DNA from: Apostichopus japonicus
Taxonomy: Eukaryota; Echinodermata; Holothuroidea; Aspidochirotida; Stichopodidae
NCBI RefSeq assembly: GCF_037975245.1
Contig: NC_092570.1
Location: 19,479,418-19,543,417 of the forward strand
Direction: 5' to 3'
DNA length: 64,000 nucleotides
Position 1 is the first letter of the stretch, and every line of letters starts with the position of its first letter. A program made the translations under genes and the position numbers. This document shows, in pieces, positions 35,461 to 48,660 of this stretch. The notes beneath the pieces were generated by a model. The model made no database searches. It had not been told where the DNA came from and saw only the letters and a program-made list of their open reading frames with translations.

Positions 35461-38349
35461 AAACTTCATGAATTGTTGCAGAGTTTTCTTCCAGAATTTC
35501 CTTCACTCTGTTTACACTTTGGTGATTGTTTTTGGATTCTCTTCATCCAGAACAATTTTTCCTTCAACTATTTTAATGTGCCATGTTTTTCATTTTCGAT
35601 AAATTATCCATTGTGTTTAATCGCTACTTGTCGCAGGAACTCTGTTTCACGATACTCCCGGTGCTGGTTTAAATTTGCGGGTTGGCTTTGTCGCTCCGTA
35701 AGGAGATGTTGTCTTCCACTGCCCACTCTTAGTATTATTATGTGTAGCTGTTGTCTCTAACACTCCTTTTACCTTTCATGTATAATTGTAATATTTACCA
35801 TAAATGAGCCTTCAGAGAATGAAGGGGGGGGGGGAAAAAGGAAATTATGAAGTCAGGTGATAGGTGTAACTGAGGATTTGTCATGGTACATTTACAATTT
35901 GAACAATAATGATTCTTTTTGTACACAACCAGAACCAAGTCATACAGAGGCATTCAGAACACAGCTTACCTAATTTACATACCGCTAAACATGAAAACAT
36001 GAACTCAGTTCTACGGTAGTCAGCACCATGCAGCTTAAAATTACTGTACTGAAAGGCTTGTGACTTCAGCTGAAAAGCTTCTTGAATGAGCCGTTCTTCT
36101 TGATTTGTTGTTGTTTAGAGAGAGGATAATGATAAAGTTAATCGCAGTTTGACAATTATCTCAATTTTTAGTCACCATGATTATATATTGGTTACAACAA
36201 ACTGTGATACATGAAATACACTAGAAAAGTCAGCAGTAGAAATAAACAATTAACTTATTTCCTGCACACTAATAAATTAAGAACTAACCCTGTTTCCAGG
36301 GCAGGAACTGTGGGAAGTCCCTATTAAGCGTCAACACGCCACCCGCAACCATGGTGTAATAAACACGTTGCATGAATGATGTACACAGCAGTTAGTGGCT
36401 TACCGTTTAAACAGTGGTTCACTGTAGGGTAAGGGGGAGAAGGTCAAACACAAAGGTGACTGTCATTACAAAAAGTACGACATATAAACTGCATGTTGCA
36501 CAAGTCGCAGAATGGATTAATCGATACAGAACCTCGTCTTTTTGCAATTCAACATTTGATTAATAAAATTAAAAAATCAAAAAATCAAAAGAATCAAACA
36601 AAAAAACATATTTGATTAAGGTGATTAATAAAATCACCTGTGAAACCTTGAGAATGTCTAGATTCGGATAGGAGAGGAATTGCAGGGCATGGAAACTGAA
36701 GTAGCTCAACGGAGACAGAGTGCTTAGATGTTAACGACTACTGCAAGCTAAGTTGATATGAGTGAATATCTAGACTGGAGCCAGGTATAAAGAGAGCAGT
36801 GAAGTAACCTCAATATCTAGTTTCCAAATATTGGTAAACATCAGAAATAACATTAATAGCGTGTCACTACTCTACTTTCAGCACGGTCAAGAGTAAAATT
36901 AACCATTTCATTCAATCTGGGAAAATTTGGCCCGAAAGTCGATTTTAACCTACTGGCATACAGGGGATTGCGATGCTATTCGTTCCAAATTTCAGAATTT
37001 ATCTCATCATGTTACAAAGAAACTTCACTAGATGTAACATTAGCGCAAAACTTAAAGGTGAAAATGGTTTCTCAGATCACATCTCTCTGTGAATGGGACA
37101 GTGTGGTATCAACCTTATGCGACACTGTCAAATGCAAAATGCAGCTTTCAGCCTCTACCTTAATACAACTTGATCTTCACAGACAAAAGGTCGTAATTTT
37201 GTCAACAGACCTTAAAATGCAGACTGGTTTTAAGTATCAAGGCTCTCTCACTTACAAGATTTACTACTTAATTCAAGTTCACTGTCTGTCCGCTGGACTA
37301 TTGAACTGCACTCCAAAAGTGCTCTGAACCATACTTAAAGGTAAAGATTCCACATGGGTATACTAATATACAGCACGGTATCATAACTATGTAGTCATTT
37401 CCTCTCAATGTTCCCATGAACTACTGTACGTTAGTTTTGTACTCCATTGCCTAAAGCAATTATATGTATATAGGGTTGGTTCCATTCTAAGGTCTACTTC
37501 AACACAGCTCACCTGTACGTGTCAAGATGTCTAGAACTGCACTCCTAGGAGGAGACATATTCTCTTGTGCTAACCGATCACCATGGTAAACTAATTTATG
37601 GTTATCTAATCACATTATATTTGTTAGTTCCTTGGTTTTAATTGGGACACTCTTGTATTTCGTTAGTCTGTACAGTGTGATATCACAAATTCATCCACGA
37701 GAACGACTCAAAACAGATCTTAGGAAAAAGGAAGTTTTTGATTTTGCAAGGACTGAAAAGTACACATAAAATATTACTAATGCCCTCATCTGTAATGTTT
37801 AAAAATATCAGTGAGCATTGAAGTATTGAACTGGAAAGCCAACAGGCTTAGTGATTCCTTGCCAGATTTTGTATGAAAACATTTAATGTAAATTGCACTA
37901 TAAGGTTTTCAAACTTCGTAAACCTCAGCTGACCTCGAATGGACTGTGATTTCCACAGAAAGCAGTAGGGTTCTTGCATTCAGCAAGATGGATCCATATA
38001 AATATACAAGCAGCTTGGCTTTACTTTTGAGTTAATTGTGTTTAAAAATTCTTCAGAATTTGACCTCTTTTGAACTCAAGTGACCTTTAACCTCTACCAA
38101 TTTCAATGTGGTTTGGTATCATTACTGTGGTCCTACATACCAACTATGAAATTAATGCAAGCATTAATTTTAAATTTGCAATTATCATGTTAAGAAAACT
38201 TTCAGAATTTGACCTGAGTTGCCCTCAAATGACCTTGATCTCTGCTAATTTCAACAGGGTTCTTGGGCCCACCATGTGGAATCTAATCATAAAAAAAATG
38301 TTCTTATTGAAATGTCTTATTCATGAGCAATTCAGATACAAACAAACAC

Positions 38350-38396
38350 ATATATATATATATATATATATGTATATATTTATATATATATATATA
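38350..38396. repeat. TA dinucleotide microsatellite
   Basis: An almost pure (TA)n tract with a TGTATATATTT interruption, flanked by CATACATACAAACACACACG. The overlapping open frame is an artefact of the repeat. Confidence 0.9.
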
Positions 38397-41083
38397 CATA
38401 CATACAAACACACACGCAGGACATCATGACTGCACAACTTCAGGTTGCCCTCCGCAAGGAATCAAAATCAGGGTCTCATAGATTTTCTTTGATTTCTGAG
38501 GAATATGACTTGTTTACCAATCTATCAACATCATACAGGTTTGTTTGATATACGGGTTGATGACCTGTAGGCCCATTCAATCATACCATATGAATGAAAA
38601 TCATTCTGTATGAATAATCCTGTAACTGTAGAGTGGAAATTAATTTTGAAAGCCAAATTGGGTATTCTATCAGAAACGTGGCAAAAACGATATTAATCTC
38701 CACAGGCTACGTAAATCAACCTTCTTGCCACTAATGTTTACTGAACAATCACTTGAAATGATGACAAACTGAAGCTACTTCTTCCCACAGTCTGACCTCT
38801 TCACAACGATTGAGCAAATGAAATATCCAGATGACCACCAAGACGTCAAGACGTTGTCCTGCCTCTGTTTACTAAAGGTTCATTTTGAAACTATTACTTA
38901 AACGTATTTCCATACATAATAATGAAGAGCAGGTTTCTTAATTGTGCAGCCGAAGATCAGGCCGGCCAAATGTATTATTACCTATTATGAATAGTTGCAT
39001 GATTAAACATACACCTCAGGCTTGTGTTAGAATGATTCAAATCCCTAGGATTCTCTTGGATTTAGAAGAGAATTGTCAGAACACTGATTTATTGATTACT
39101 GTATCATGAAAATGAATACAAAATTCGTCTATCAATGAATACAAAATTTGTCTATCTGTGATTAAATTTTGATTAGAAATATCTGCATGATGAATGACGT
39201 TCATGGCTTTTATCTTAAGACAATATGATCATAATGCATGTTAGAACATACCGGATTGAAACAGATGAAAATCCTACGACCAGTTCAAACCCATTGTTAA
39301 GTATTCTAAATTATAGATTCGGAAGTAAGGGGGCAGTGACCTCCTAGATTAAATAATCTGTGAAAGGAATTTTATATTTATAATGTTATTTTATGCAAAT
39401 TGTGCTAAGATCTTAGCTATGTTTTAAGTTCTTTTTTGACACTTACCTATTACATACTTTCATGCTTTCCATGGGCTTATTTGTTTCTGTTTATACCGTT
39501 ATTTATCTATGTATTATTTATATTCATTTTATGGGTAGGTGTTTACATGCGCAGTTTACCATGGGCACCTTTTTTTCATTTACATTTTATTCCTTTAATG
39601 TTTAGTTATCTCCTTTTTTTATAATCTAGTTACATTTTAGTTCTTACATTCAAACTTATTTTTGCATTTACACCTATCTTTTTTTATTTTTTTTTATAAT
39701 AGTTATATTTAAGGGGGCCTCAGGAAGATTAGCCTTGGCTAACCGAGTTAATAACCTCTCAAAATAGTTTAACATATAGAAACAAGTACAAATTGTCATT
39801 TGTGTACTGTGAGAAATTGTTAAACTATTTGTGTATTGTAATATATAGATCTGTGCTATACAAATACCAAAAAAAAATAAAACCTATGTTTTCTTTTGTA
39901 TTATATCAGAAACCATTGCCTCCCTCCTATCCCAATGCATCCCACTATGATACATCAATTGCAACTGTGCAGAATTAGAGGCCAGAAAGGTTGTTGTACA
40001 TTGTCTCCACAATATCAAATCTTTCCAACTAAAACTTTAATACTGGTTTGCTATTCTCACAATTTTAACTATGACAAAATTAAATTCTAGATTGTGTTGC
40101 TTGAGGAAATTGGATTCTTTCCATGTACAGTAGATACCAAATTATTACAATTTTTTAATAATTCTGTTTTGTGTGGGGGTTGGCTTTATTGCATAATTTG
40201 CTGCGGAGGGAATGCTTTTCAAATACTGGCAAGGAGCATAATAGTAATCTAGAAGGGGGCGGGTGATTGGTGAGGTACAGGAGAAGGTGGACTGTGTTTA
40301 CCACTGCCTTGTACATAGCAAGCTGGGGTCCCTTTGGACTGACAGTAACCCCCCCCCCCCATGTCCAGCTTTATGAGACAAGTAATCTTGCACAGTGGTA
40401 GGCTCAGGCAGCCTTCTTCTGTTACCACCACCACCACCCCCCCACCCCCACTATCCTTTATCTTTCATTCCTCAGGCTATTAAAATTCATAATATTAATC
40501 TTAAACGTTAGGTAGTCTTTCTTGCCTTTTCTGTACAACCTGCTGCTTTTCATGTTTTATTTCTTTTTAGTTTAATTTCTTACTCTTTTATTTGTTATTT
40601 CCTTGTGAGCACTGTAGTTTCCTTTTAAGGATTAATAAAGTTATTCTTACTCTTACTTGACAGGTAGGACATGATTGCTGGTGACTGTTGTTGTGATGTC
40701 ACACATTTTGACACAAAATTGTCTCCTATAGGTACAGTAACTATTATTGGAGGAAATGTATGTGCTAGTTTATGGATATCAATTACACTATAATGACTAT
40801 GTATGCAGTAACATGAGTGTGACACTAGCTAAATAGGTAGTCAATATATCCAGTTCCCACACAATGTGAATCAGCAATAGGGAATGCTAAAGGAAACAGG
40901 TTAATAGTGAGAAATAAAGTCTAGTCAATTTCATAAACTTTTGAGGTTAGGTTTCAATGAAGATAATTGTACACAAATGTTACTATTAATAAACTGAGAC
41001 TTACAGTATTGAGGCTGTATATGCATAGTATCTATACGGCATCACAGACTTTTCTTGTATCTCTTGCGGGGTAGGAGGAAAGG

Positions 41084-41160
41084 GTTCATAAAATGGAATT
41101 TGTGTTAGTGCTAAGGTTGTGGAGAGACAGGTAAGTGAGGAACTAAGTAAATCTGCTCAT
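41084..41160 (+). repeat. Interspersed repeat family copy F
   Basis: It contains GTGTTAGTGCTAAGGTTGTG, GAGAGACAGGTAAGTGAGGA and AACTAAGTAAATCTGC. It carries an intact ACAG|GTAAGT. A further copy follows 60 bp downstream. Confidence 0.6.
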
Positions 41161-41216
41161 CCCTGTGCCTTTTAATAGATCATGTTACCATCTTATGTTA
41201 ATAAAACAAAGAGAGA

Positions 41217-41292
41217 TTGTAGATAGATGAGGAAAGTGCATAACTATAGACTGGAGAGACAGGTAAGAGAGGATTGGAATAAATCAATAACC
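41217..41292 (+). repeat. Interspersed repeat family copy G
   Basis: It reads GTAGATAGATGAGGAAAGTG, CATAACTATAGACTGGAGAG and ACAGGTAAGAGAGGATTGGA, then AATAAATCAATAACC and a C run. The order matches copies A, B and H, and the ACAG|GTAAGA core is intact. Confidence 0.6.
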
Positions 41293-44200
41293 TCCCCCCC
41301 CCCCAACAAAAATATAGTAAAACAACCTCAACAAGAAGTTTAAGACCTAGAGGGGCTTTATTTGTGTTTAGTCTGTATCATTAAGTCGTTTTAGATTTGA
41401 GGGTAAAAATTAAAGAAAAGAGAAAGAAAGAAAAGATTATATGCATTGCCTTTGGAATCTTTAAGTTTAAAATTTCAGATTGTGATTTTGGACTATTGTA
41501 CATGAAATATCTATTTTAATATTCGTAGACTTTAATTACAAGGTACATGATGGATTGCTAGTATGTACAGTACAGGCAGATGTTTTAACTTCATAACTAC
41601 CTCACTGAATACTTGTTTCATCATCGACACCATTTTTGTATAAAATTTACACCATGCATACTAGCATAGAAATTGGTTATGTACAGGTGCATTGTTCCAG
41701 TCATATGAAGTACAAAGGAATAACAGCAAGTACATAACACATTGGCATATAGCTGACTTACTTTGCAAGTCAAACTAGACATCAAAAGGTTAAGTCTGAA
41801 TGATATCATGGTGCATTGCATGAAAATATGATACAGAAGTTATAGCATTGCAGGCTACATGTTTTAGATTCACATCCATGCATGGGATTCAGACCATAAC
41901 ATCAATGTACTGTAGCACTGGGGTACTTCAGAACGGAAGAGCGAGTAGGCAGAGAATCACGGGGGGGGGGGAAGGGGGAGGGGGATTAATTGATAAAACA
42001 GTACCAATTTCTAAGGCTAGGTAACAGGGAATGTTATAGTGCTCACATTTTGCGTGGCACTTCATGTCTCTAATACAATATTATGGTTCCTGTGTAAAAA
42101 AAAAAATTGCTTTATACATCTTTAGACTTGTACATAGCAATTTGACCATTTTGCAATGTGGAAACATTATTCCTTGAGATAGATGGAAATACATATATGT
42201 TGAGATGAGACCAAGACAGTGCTATTGATATATAATTGAATAGTAGACTCTCGTCAGGGTCTATCATTACAACAATCCAGGAAGGAAAGGGATAAGATAC
42301 GTTATTGATTATTTATTACCATTGATGAGAAAGGAAGTATGGCAACATTAAGGATTTGAGACACAAACCCTTCAAGGGGACTTCTATCCTCAAAATGCAA
42401 AACTATCACCTCTCCCAGTTACATTTTAACAGTGTCATTGCATACCATGAAATGTAATTTTATACATGTAATATGTACACAGCTGAGTTATGTACACTTA
42501 CTGATATTAAATCGACGTAGCTCTATAAATCTGATGGACTGACTAACAACAGAGGATGTTTAACAAGTATCCACCATTTCAAGTTTAATAATATTCTGAA
42601 GTTGCTCAGTAAAAAGCCACTCTGATTGGTGCTTGAGAGGCCAGATGTCAAACTACATACATAGTACTGTCTGTACAGCATACTTTCCTGTACATATTGT
42701 AATTTAACACTGATCAGACCACCTACACCAATTACCAACTCTTTCCTAGTTACATCATGCTCAATACACTGTGGTCACGACAGCATTTCCTTATTTATCA
42801 TAAAAATAAACATGTACTCAGTCTCTTGTCAGTTTTGCAATTATTATACCATATATATCGATCATATAGTGTCATGGAACCGAGTACTACCTACAGTGCA
42901 ATTAAGCACACAGATGAATAACTTTACTGTACACTATACTGTAGCCGCTATACGCTTCAGTGTAGATACAGTATGTACAGTATGTACACTAACTATTAAT
43001 GTGATATGTCTGGTATATTTGCTATGGCTCGATCTGCTTGATTGAACTTTCACAACAAAGTTGGCAAAATTAAAAACCAAAACATCTGTGATATTGTTTT
43101 ATATATATTACCATGTCTTGGTATAGTATTGGACATCTAATTAGCGCATGTACCAGGCACTTTACTACAGTATACATTAGTTTTCAGTGATATTAGTATA
43201 ATATATTATATAGTAAGTATAACAAAGAAAAAACACTGAATGATTACCTCGTAATATAAGTAGAAAGATGACATATTGAGATAATAAGATGACATATATA
43301 TTGGTGTAGTAGCTGGACAATCAAATGTGCAAATACAGTTTATGCTATTTAAAATATAAGTGATTGAGCTATAGATGTAAAAAATAAAATATGTGCATTG
43401 CATACAGAAGCTATGATATATCACAAGAGAATAGAAGGCAAGAGATGATGTGTGCATGTTTCTAAATGGCTAAAACCGACACTGCAAGAAAAGCGTACTG
43501 TTGTATTTTCATTCGTTTTCTTTAGTTTCTTATTAAAAAATTTTCAATATATATTCTTCTTAATAGCATACTACTTTAATGACATCTGTATACCGCACAG
43601 ACCTGTGAAGAACACAACAAGTCTTAACTTTTGGAGTGCATAATTGCTGAAAACAATATGTGTTGTGCACTGGGCTACAATAAGATACAAAGTATTGTAC
43701 AGTATACTTTATGTAGTCAGTAAGCACATTGTATATGCTGTGAGACAGATGTCAATATCTTGAAAAAGATGTGTACTAGTCATTACATTTGATGTTGCCA
43801 TGGAATTAATTAGCTAAATAAGCCTTTCCCATCTGACAGAATAATAAATTACAAATCACTCATATGCGATCAAGAGGATGCACAGTGAAAACATATCTCA
43901 AGAACTTCTTTGTCAATGGAATGTATCAATGAAACAGGATTAATCTCACACAAAGGACTGGCTCACAATTAGTACATAACAGCTATCACAAATGTAAACA
44001 CTTTCAAGTTTCAAAGGCATTACTGTCATATGCCATAGTTGTTTCAGTATGTCTAATTAGCTTGATAATCATATTGCTTAATTTGAAAGGCATTTACATG
44101 TAATATAGACCAACTTCTAAAGTATGAATGTCTCACTCAAGTTGTGTAGTAATATATATATTGACTGTATATATGTAACCACTGCTGTACAGCTGTAATA

Positions 44201-44893
44201 AGCTATCCCAACATTATCACACGTAGTAGTTCAATGTTCATATTTTGTGTAGCACTTTTGAGGGCTCCAGAATTTTGTCTATTATATCAAACTTAGGTTG
44301 CTGTATACGAAACTACTATAAACGTTGGACTTGTATGGCAATTTGACCACCTTGAATAGTATTTTGCGATGCAATATTACTAGTAATATTATTCTCGGCT
44401 TTCTGTTACCTCATATTTTGGTTGTGGAATAAAGTTTACCCCAAGATTTAGCCATGCCTACTGTACACACCAACTGTGAATATAATTCAGGAGATACTAT
44501 ACTATCTCTAGCAGTGATAACCAGCAGGTGTTTGCATATATCCACAATTGGTCAGTTGCAGTCTTGACCTCAAGATTCAACTTCTATGATGGGATTGAAA
44601 GAACTTTAATTAAACACAAGCACCCATTCTAGGGGAGAAACAATCTTTGTTTAACACATCATTAATTTGTCTCTCCATAGCAACTTATCAGTTATCAACC
44701 GAGTTCAAAGTTCAGTAATTAAATGCATCATGTTTGAACTTTACACTAATGTTACCTGTAGGTACAATTTGTTCATACCTCAACAACATTCCTTTTTTAT
44801 ACAAGGTTTGCTCAGAATCCACAGGTATAGCCATTGAGAAATTTTTATTCACCAGCAGCTCTATATGTTTAGCTAAATATATATATGACATAC

Positions 44894-46236
44894 CAGGGGC
44901 GTATCCAGGATTTTCCAATAGGGGGGGCGTCAGGCATGAATGATCGCCGTCCTGGGGGATGGGTCTAAGGGGAGGGGTGTACAATTTTTGCTTTCAAAGA
45001 AGGGCTGAAATGCAAAATGGTGTCATATGCATGGGCGGCGATCCGTACTTCCGAGTGGGGGGGGGGGGGGGATATGACCTTGTTGACTATCTAAGCGTAG
45101 CGCCACCATGAGTTGGCGCGAAGCGTCCAAGAAAATTTTGGGATTAACAAACCCTCTAGATGGCCGGAAACGGCACTTCCCGAGGTTTCCAAGCGGCATA
45201 TACCCAACTTTAAAATAGGGATGTCATGTCCGAAATATCTCATAATCAGGATCCAAAATACTTTTTTTTTTAATTTCGGGTGTTATTTTGGGAAAATTGC
45301 CCCTGTCAATCTTGTTTCAGGCGCAACGTTAGAATGTTCGAGAGCTCTGTTATATTATTCGATGAAGAAAATGGCCTCATGCAGGCTATTATAGGCCTAT
45401 ACACATGCAATACACAATTACACATAGTTACATTCCTAGGTACCGATTGCTAGGGCATCCAGGTGAAACGTGTATTAAGCATTACCCTGGTTACATGAGA
45501 TTCTCAGCTGTTCGAGGGAACATGTACGTGTGTAGGCCTACTATAGGGCCTATATGAATACTATGAGGGTGCATATATGTACTATATCAATACCGTGGGC
45601 GCAATAATACATTTTGTTGTTATAGGGCCAATGAAGCCTACAGTCAACTATTTTTGCTTTATAAAGACGCTTTATTTGAAAAGATCGCACTGCGTTTATG
45701 GTAGGCGAGAAATGAAGCTAAAAAAGAGCCGTACATTAACGAAGATGCATAAATGTAGGCATGAAAATATTCTTATCCCTGGCATTTGGTGGGGGGGGGG
45801 GATATGGTGCATTACATCCCCTCCACCCATTTTCATGGGGGGATATATCCCCCCTCCACCCAGGATCGCCGCCCATGGCCATATGTGATCCATTTTTCGA
45901 CCTTAATAATAAGCAACATTTCCAGTAAATATGGACACAAAATGCACAATTTAGTATGGCTGGCATGTCATTTAGTGTTTATAGTGATAATACAAACACA
46001 ATTACCATCTATGTTTCTAAAACTATTATGCCGCCGAACTTCGCCAGAACCTTTTTTTGGCAAACAAAAAATAAAGCATACGGGAGGGGGGGGGGGGTTG
46101 AGCGATCACCGACATCTCACATAAAGGTCGTCATCAATTTTTTTTTTTTTTTTTTGCTAAACTTTTTTTTTGTTTTTTGGTGACGGCCAATAGGGGGGGC
46201 GCGCGCCTGTTGCGCCCCCCCCTGGATACGCCCCTG
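44894..46236. mobile_element. DNA transposon-like element, CAGGGGCGTATCCAGG termini
   Basis: The left end is CAGGGGCGTATCCAGGATTT and the right end CCTGGATACGCCCCTG; the terminal 16 bp are perfect inverted repeats. Identical CATAC pentamers flank the element (44889-44893 and 46237-46241), consistent with a 5-bp target duplication. The 1343-bp interior has no transposase and contains a second nested element (45030-45877) and long G runs. CAGGGGCG... termini are common in hAT-like non-autonomous elements; a 5-bp rather than 8-bp duplication makes the superfamily uncertain. Confidence 0.75.
45030..45877. mobile_element. Nested hAT-like element with CATGGGCGGCGATCC termini
   Basis: The ends are CATGGGCGGCGATCC (45030-45044) and GGATCGCCGCCCATG (45863-45877), perfect 15-bp inverted repeats. 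Flanking 8-mers are GTCATATG and GCCATATG (7 of 8 identical), typical of a slightly aged hAT target duplication. It lies inside the larger element, so it inserted later. The part at 45080-45190 (GGTGGC/TTGGCGC..., GATGGCCGGAAACGGCACTT) is an inverted copy of sequence at 9150-9290. No intact transposase is encoded. Confidence 0.7.
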
Positions 46237-47774
46237 CATACTTATGGTATACATACAACAAAATCAATTAAATAAAACAGCATACAGAATGTGCAACAAC
46301 TAATATAACGGAAGCCTTGGTACAGTACTGTATACACAACAATAGCACAGAAGAGGCTGCTGTACATGTAAGCCATTCAAGGTCACTTTGAATTTTGAGT
46401 GTGCATAATTTAGACTGTTACTAATTTGATTCAGACAGGTCTCTGTATTCAACCTTATAGCCATATGAACATAAATTAAGTAATAAATATCAGTATGTTC
46501 ATTCAAGGGGGGGGGGGGGTTAACACCCGGCAGTTGGGGACTTTGATTCAGAATCTTGTGCTGAACTCAATTTCAATATTCAACATGGATCTATTATATA
46601 CTATATTAGAAACCCAAAAGAGTTTGGATTGGGTCTTTACGATGTGAAGTACCTGTCTCTTATACCTGCGCACTACGATCTACCATGCCTAGAAGCTGGT
46701 AATATTCTTGCAATGTGCCCCCCGTGAACCCTCAAAGGTCCTTTCAGATCCACCGTTCGGGAGTCCTACAGCGCATTTTTCGACTACCCTTCGGAATCCG
46801 ACCTTGTATATAAGTATGTATGTACATAGAAGACAGACCTATATACTTGAGGAATGAAGTAATTTTAGACATCTCCAAGCTTCTTCATTCAACAAATCAG
46901 CATGTAATACAGTAAAGGATTACAAACATAAATCAAAACTGATCATTGACTTACAGGCTTAAGTCAATGTTTTAGACAATTACTTGACATGGAAATCGGG
47001 GGGAATTTATGAAATGATTCATGAAGAGATTACAAGGTAAAAAAGTAGAATTTTATGATCCAACCAGTATCAAAGGGAAATACAAGATTATACTAAAAGG
47101 AAAATTATAAAAATTATCTTGAGCCTTAATTTGTGTGATTTATCGTTAAGCTGCTTTGTATGCCATGAATATAAAGTAAATTCTCTGAAGTACTAAAAAT
47201 GTTATTACTTTGCAGGGAAATTATATACCAACTTTTCAACAAACGTTTCCTTCTAATCTATAGGACTCATGAGAATAAACTAATCTTTCAAAGTTGCCCA
47301 AACAACCCTTCAGCATTTTCAAAAAAACATCCACAGGAAAGTGTTAACACATATCAAATCACACACGATAATACGTTCAACTTTTTAGCACACTACAGTA
47401 CAAAAATACACAATACAGTATGTAGCACGGTGGCACAACTGAGAAGCACTTAATGGTCAATGCTGTCAAAGCCCTGCCAAAACCTTCCTCTTGTAATTCG
47501 GTTAATTTGATATCAAATGTAAATGAGGGTCAAAATCTCTGAGTAACGAGATACAGGTAGGGCAGAGAAGAAAACATACTGGCAGCTCTAGTTCTTTGAA
47601 TAATGAATAAGGAAGGAGATGAAACTGAGAAGGTTTAATTCTTGATCTTGTTGATGAAGGATCTCAAATTTAAAGTGTGAACTGACATGATGGAAATGAA
47701 CATATTGCAAAATAAGTATTTTTTTCCTAGTTATCCCAGAAGCATATAGTTGGATTGTATATATATATATACGT

Positions 47775-48090
47775 TCCAATGAATACTTACCTATCTCCAC
47801 TCAATCTATGCACTTTCTCGTTTACTGTATCAATGCAGGCTACAAATGGGAAATGCAGACATTTGTATGTATTTTAGATCCTCCTGCAAGCAGGAACTTG
47901 CGAAGAAGCCTCATTGGCTTATCAAAGCAGCAAGCTGACAGAAGTCAGTCTCTTAGATTCATATTTAACGTCCATGATTATGAATTGTCAACAACTCTGT
48001 AACTGGACGACATACATTAATCTTGGAGTGACTCGAACTCGGGACCTCATGATTGAAAGGCACCGATGTTAACCACTGAGCTAACACTCC
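47775..48090 (-). mobile_element. tRNA-derived SINE
   Basis: The minus strand starts GGAGTGTTAGCTCAGTGGTT (48090 downward). It has an A-box-like TTAGCTCAGTGG and a B-box-like GAGTTCGAGTC, the two internal RNA polymerase III promoter elements of a tRNA gene. The 66-nt head (48025-48090) has a fair acceptor stem but no good anticodon or T stem, so it is not a functional tRNA. The body continues with TGACTTCTGTCAGCTTGCTG and GCAAGTTCCTGCTTGCAGGA. It runs into GAGAAAGTGCATAGATTGAG and TGGAGATAGGTAAGTATTC, the core of the interspersed family in this intron. This links that family to the SINE tail or to a neighbouring copy. Confidence 0.65.
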
Positions 48091-48369
48091 TTTAATTGAC
48101 TCCCTCCTGGTTTACTGCCCTCATCTTCCTTCCAGATTTACTGTACCATTCTGAAGTTTAGCAAACTAGTACTTTGAAGCCTTAATCCTCCACTTACGTC
48201 ATCATGGTAGATGTCCCTGTGCATCGTTGGCAGGTTAATTACTGAGAACAGAGCTAGTACTTTGCCCATTCCTTGAAGTTTTCTGTACATACAAGCATAC
48301 AGTGTATACTGGGCGAAAGGAATAAGTATACTATGTGAATTGTAGATTCAGAAAGACTGAAGAGGTGAT

Positions 48370-48510
48370 GGGCATCAACCCAGAGGAAGGTCCATGGGGC
48401 AGCCCAGTGCTAAAATGTTACCAGTTAATTGGCTACTGTAGGTACAGTAGATGGGAAAGTGCAAAAGTAGAGTGAAGACAGGTAAGAGAGGAGGGAAATA
48501 AATCACTTTT
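48370..48510 (+). repeat. Interspersed repeat family copy H
   Basis: It contains GGGCAGCCCAGTGCTAAAAT, GTTACCAGTTAATTGG, GTAGATGGGAAAGTGCAAAA, GTGAAGACAGGTAAGAGAGG and AGGGAAATAAATCAC. The order is the same as in copies B and G, with an intact ACAG|GTAAGA. A 47-bp triplicate starts 10 bp downstream. Confidence 0.65.
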
Positions 48511-48519
48511 TTAAAAGCG

Positions 48520-48660
48520 GAGACGAGCAAACATACAATGTTTTGAATCTGTTGAAAGGAGACTCAGAGACGAGCAAACATACAATGTTATGAATCTGTT
48601 GAAAGGAGACTCAGAGACGAGCAAACATACAATGTTATGAATCTGTTGAAAGGAGACTCG
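48520..48660. repeat. 47-bp tandem repeat, three copies
   Basis: The unit starts GAGACGAGCAAACATACAAT and ends GTTGAAAGGAGACTCA. Three copies (48520-48566, 48567-48613, 48614-48660) differ at only one or two positions, which points to recent expansion. Confidence 0.95.

Noticed and set aside
35311-35760. 149-codon plus-strand open frame
   Set aside because: Cys/Ser/Phe-rich composition, no domain, and its first part overlaps the interspersed repeat copy E. No splice or poly(A) support.
38106-38429. 107-codon frame ending in Tyr/Ile repeats
   Set aside because: The end of the frame is simply the translation of the TA microsatellite.
45696-45966. Pro/Gly-rich overlapping frames on both strands
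   Set aside because: They arise from the GC-rich inverted terminal part and G/C runs of the nested transposon.
48025-48090. Possible functional tRNA gene on the minus strand
   Set aside because: A and B boxes are present, but the anticodon and T stems do not pair and the sequence continues as a SINE body.
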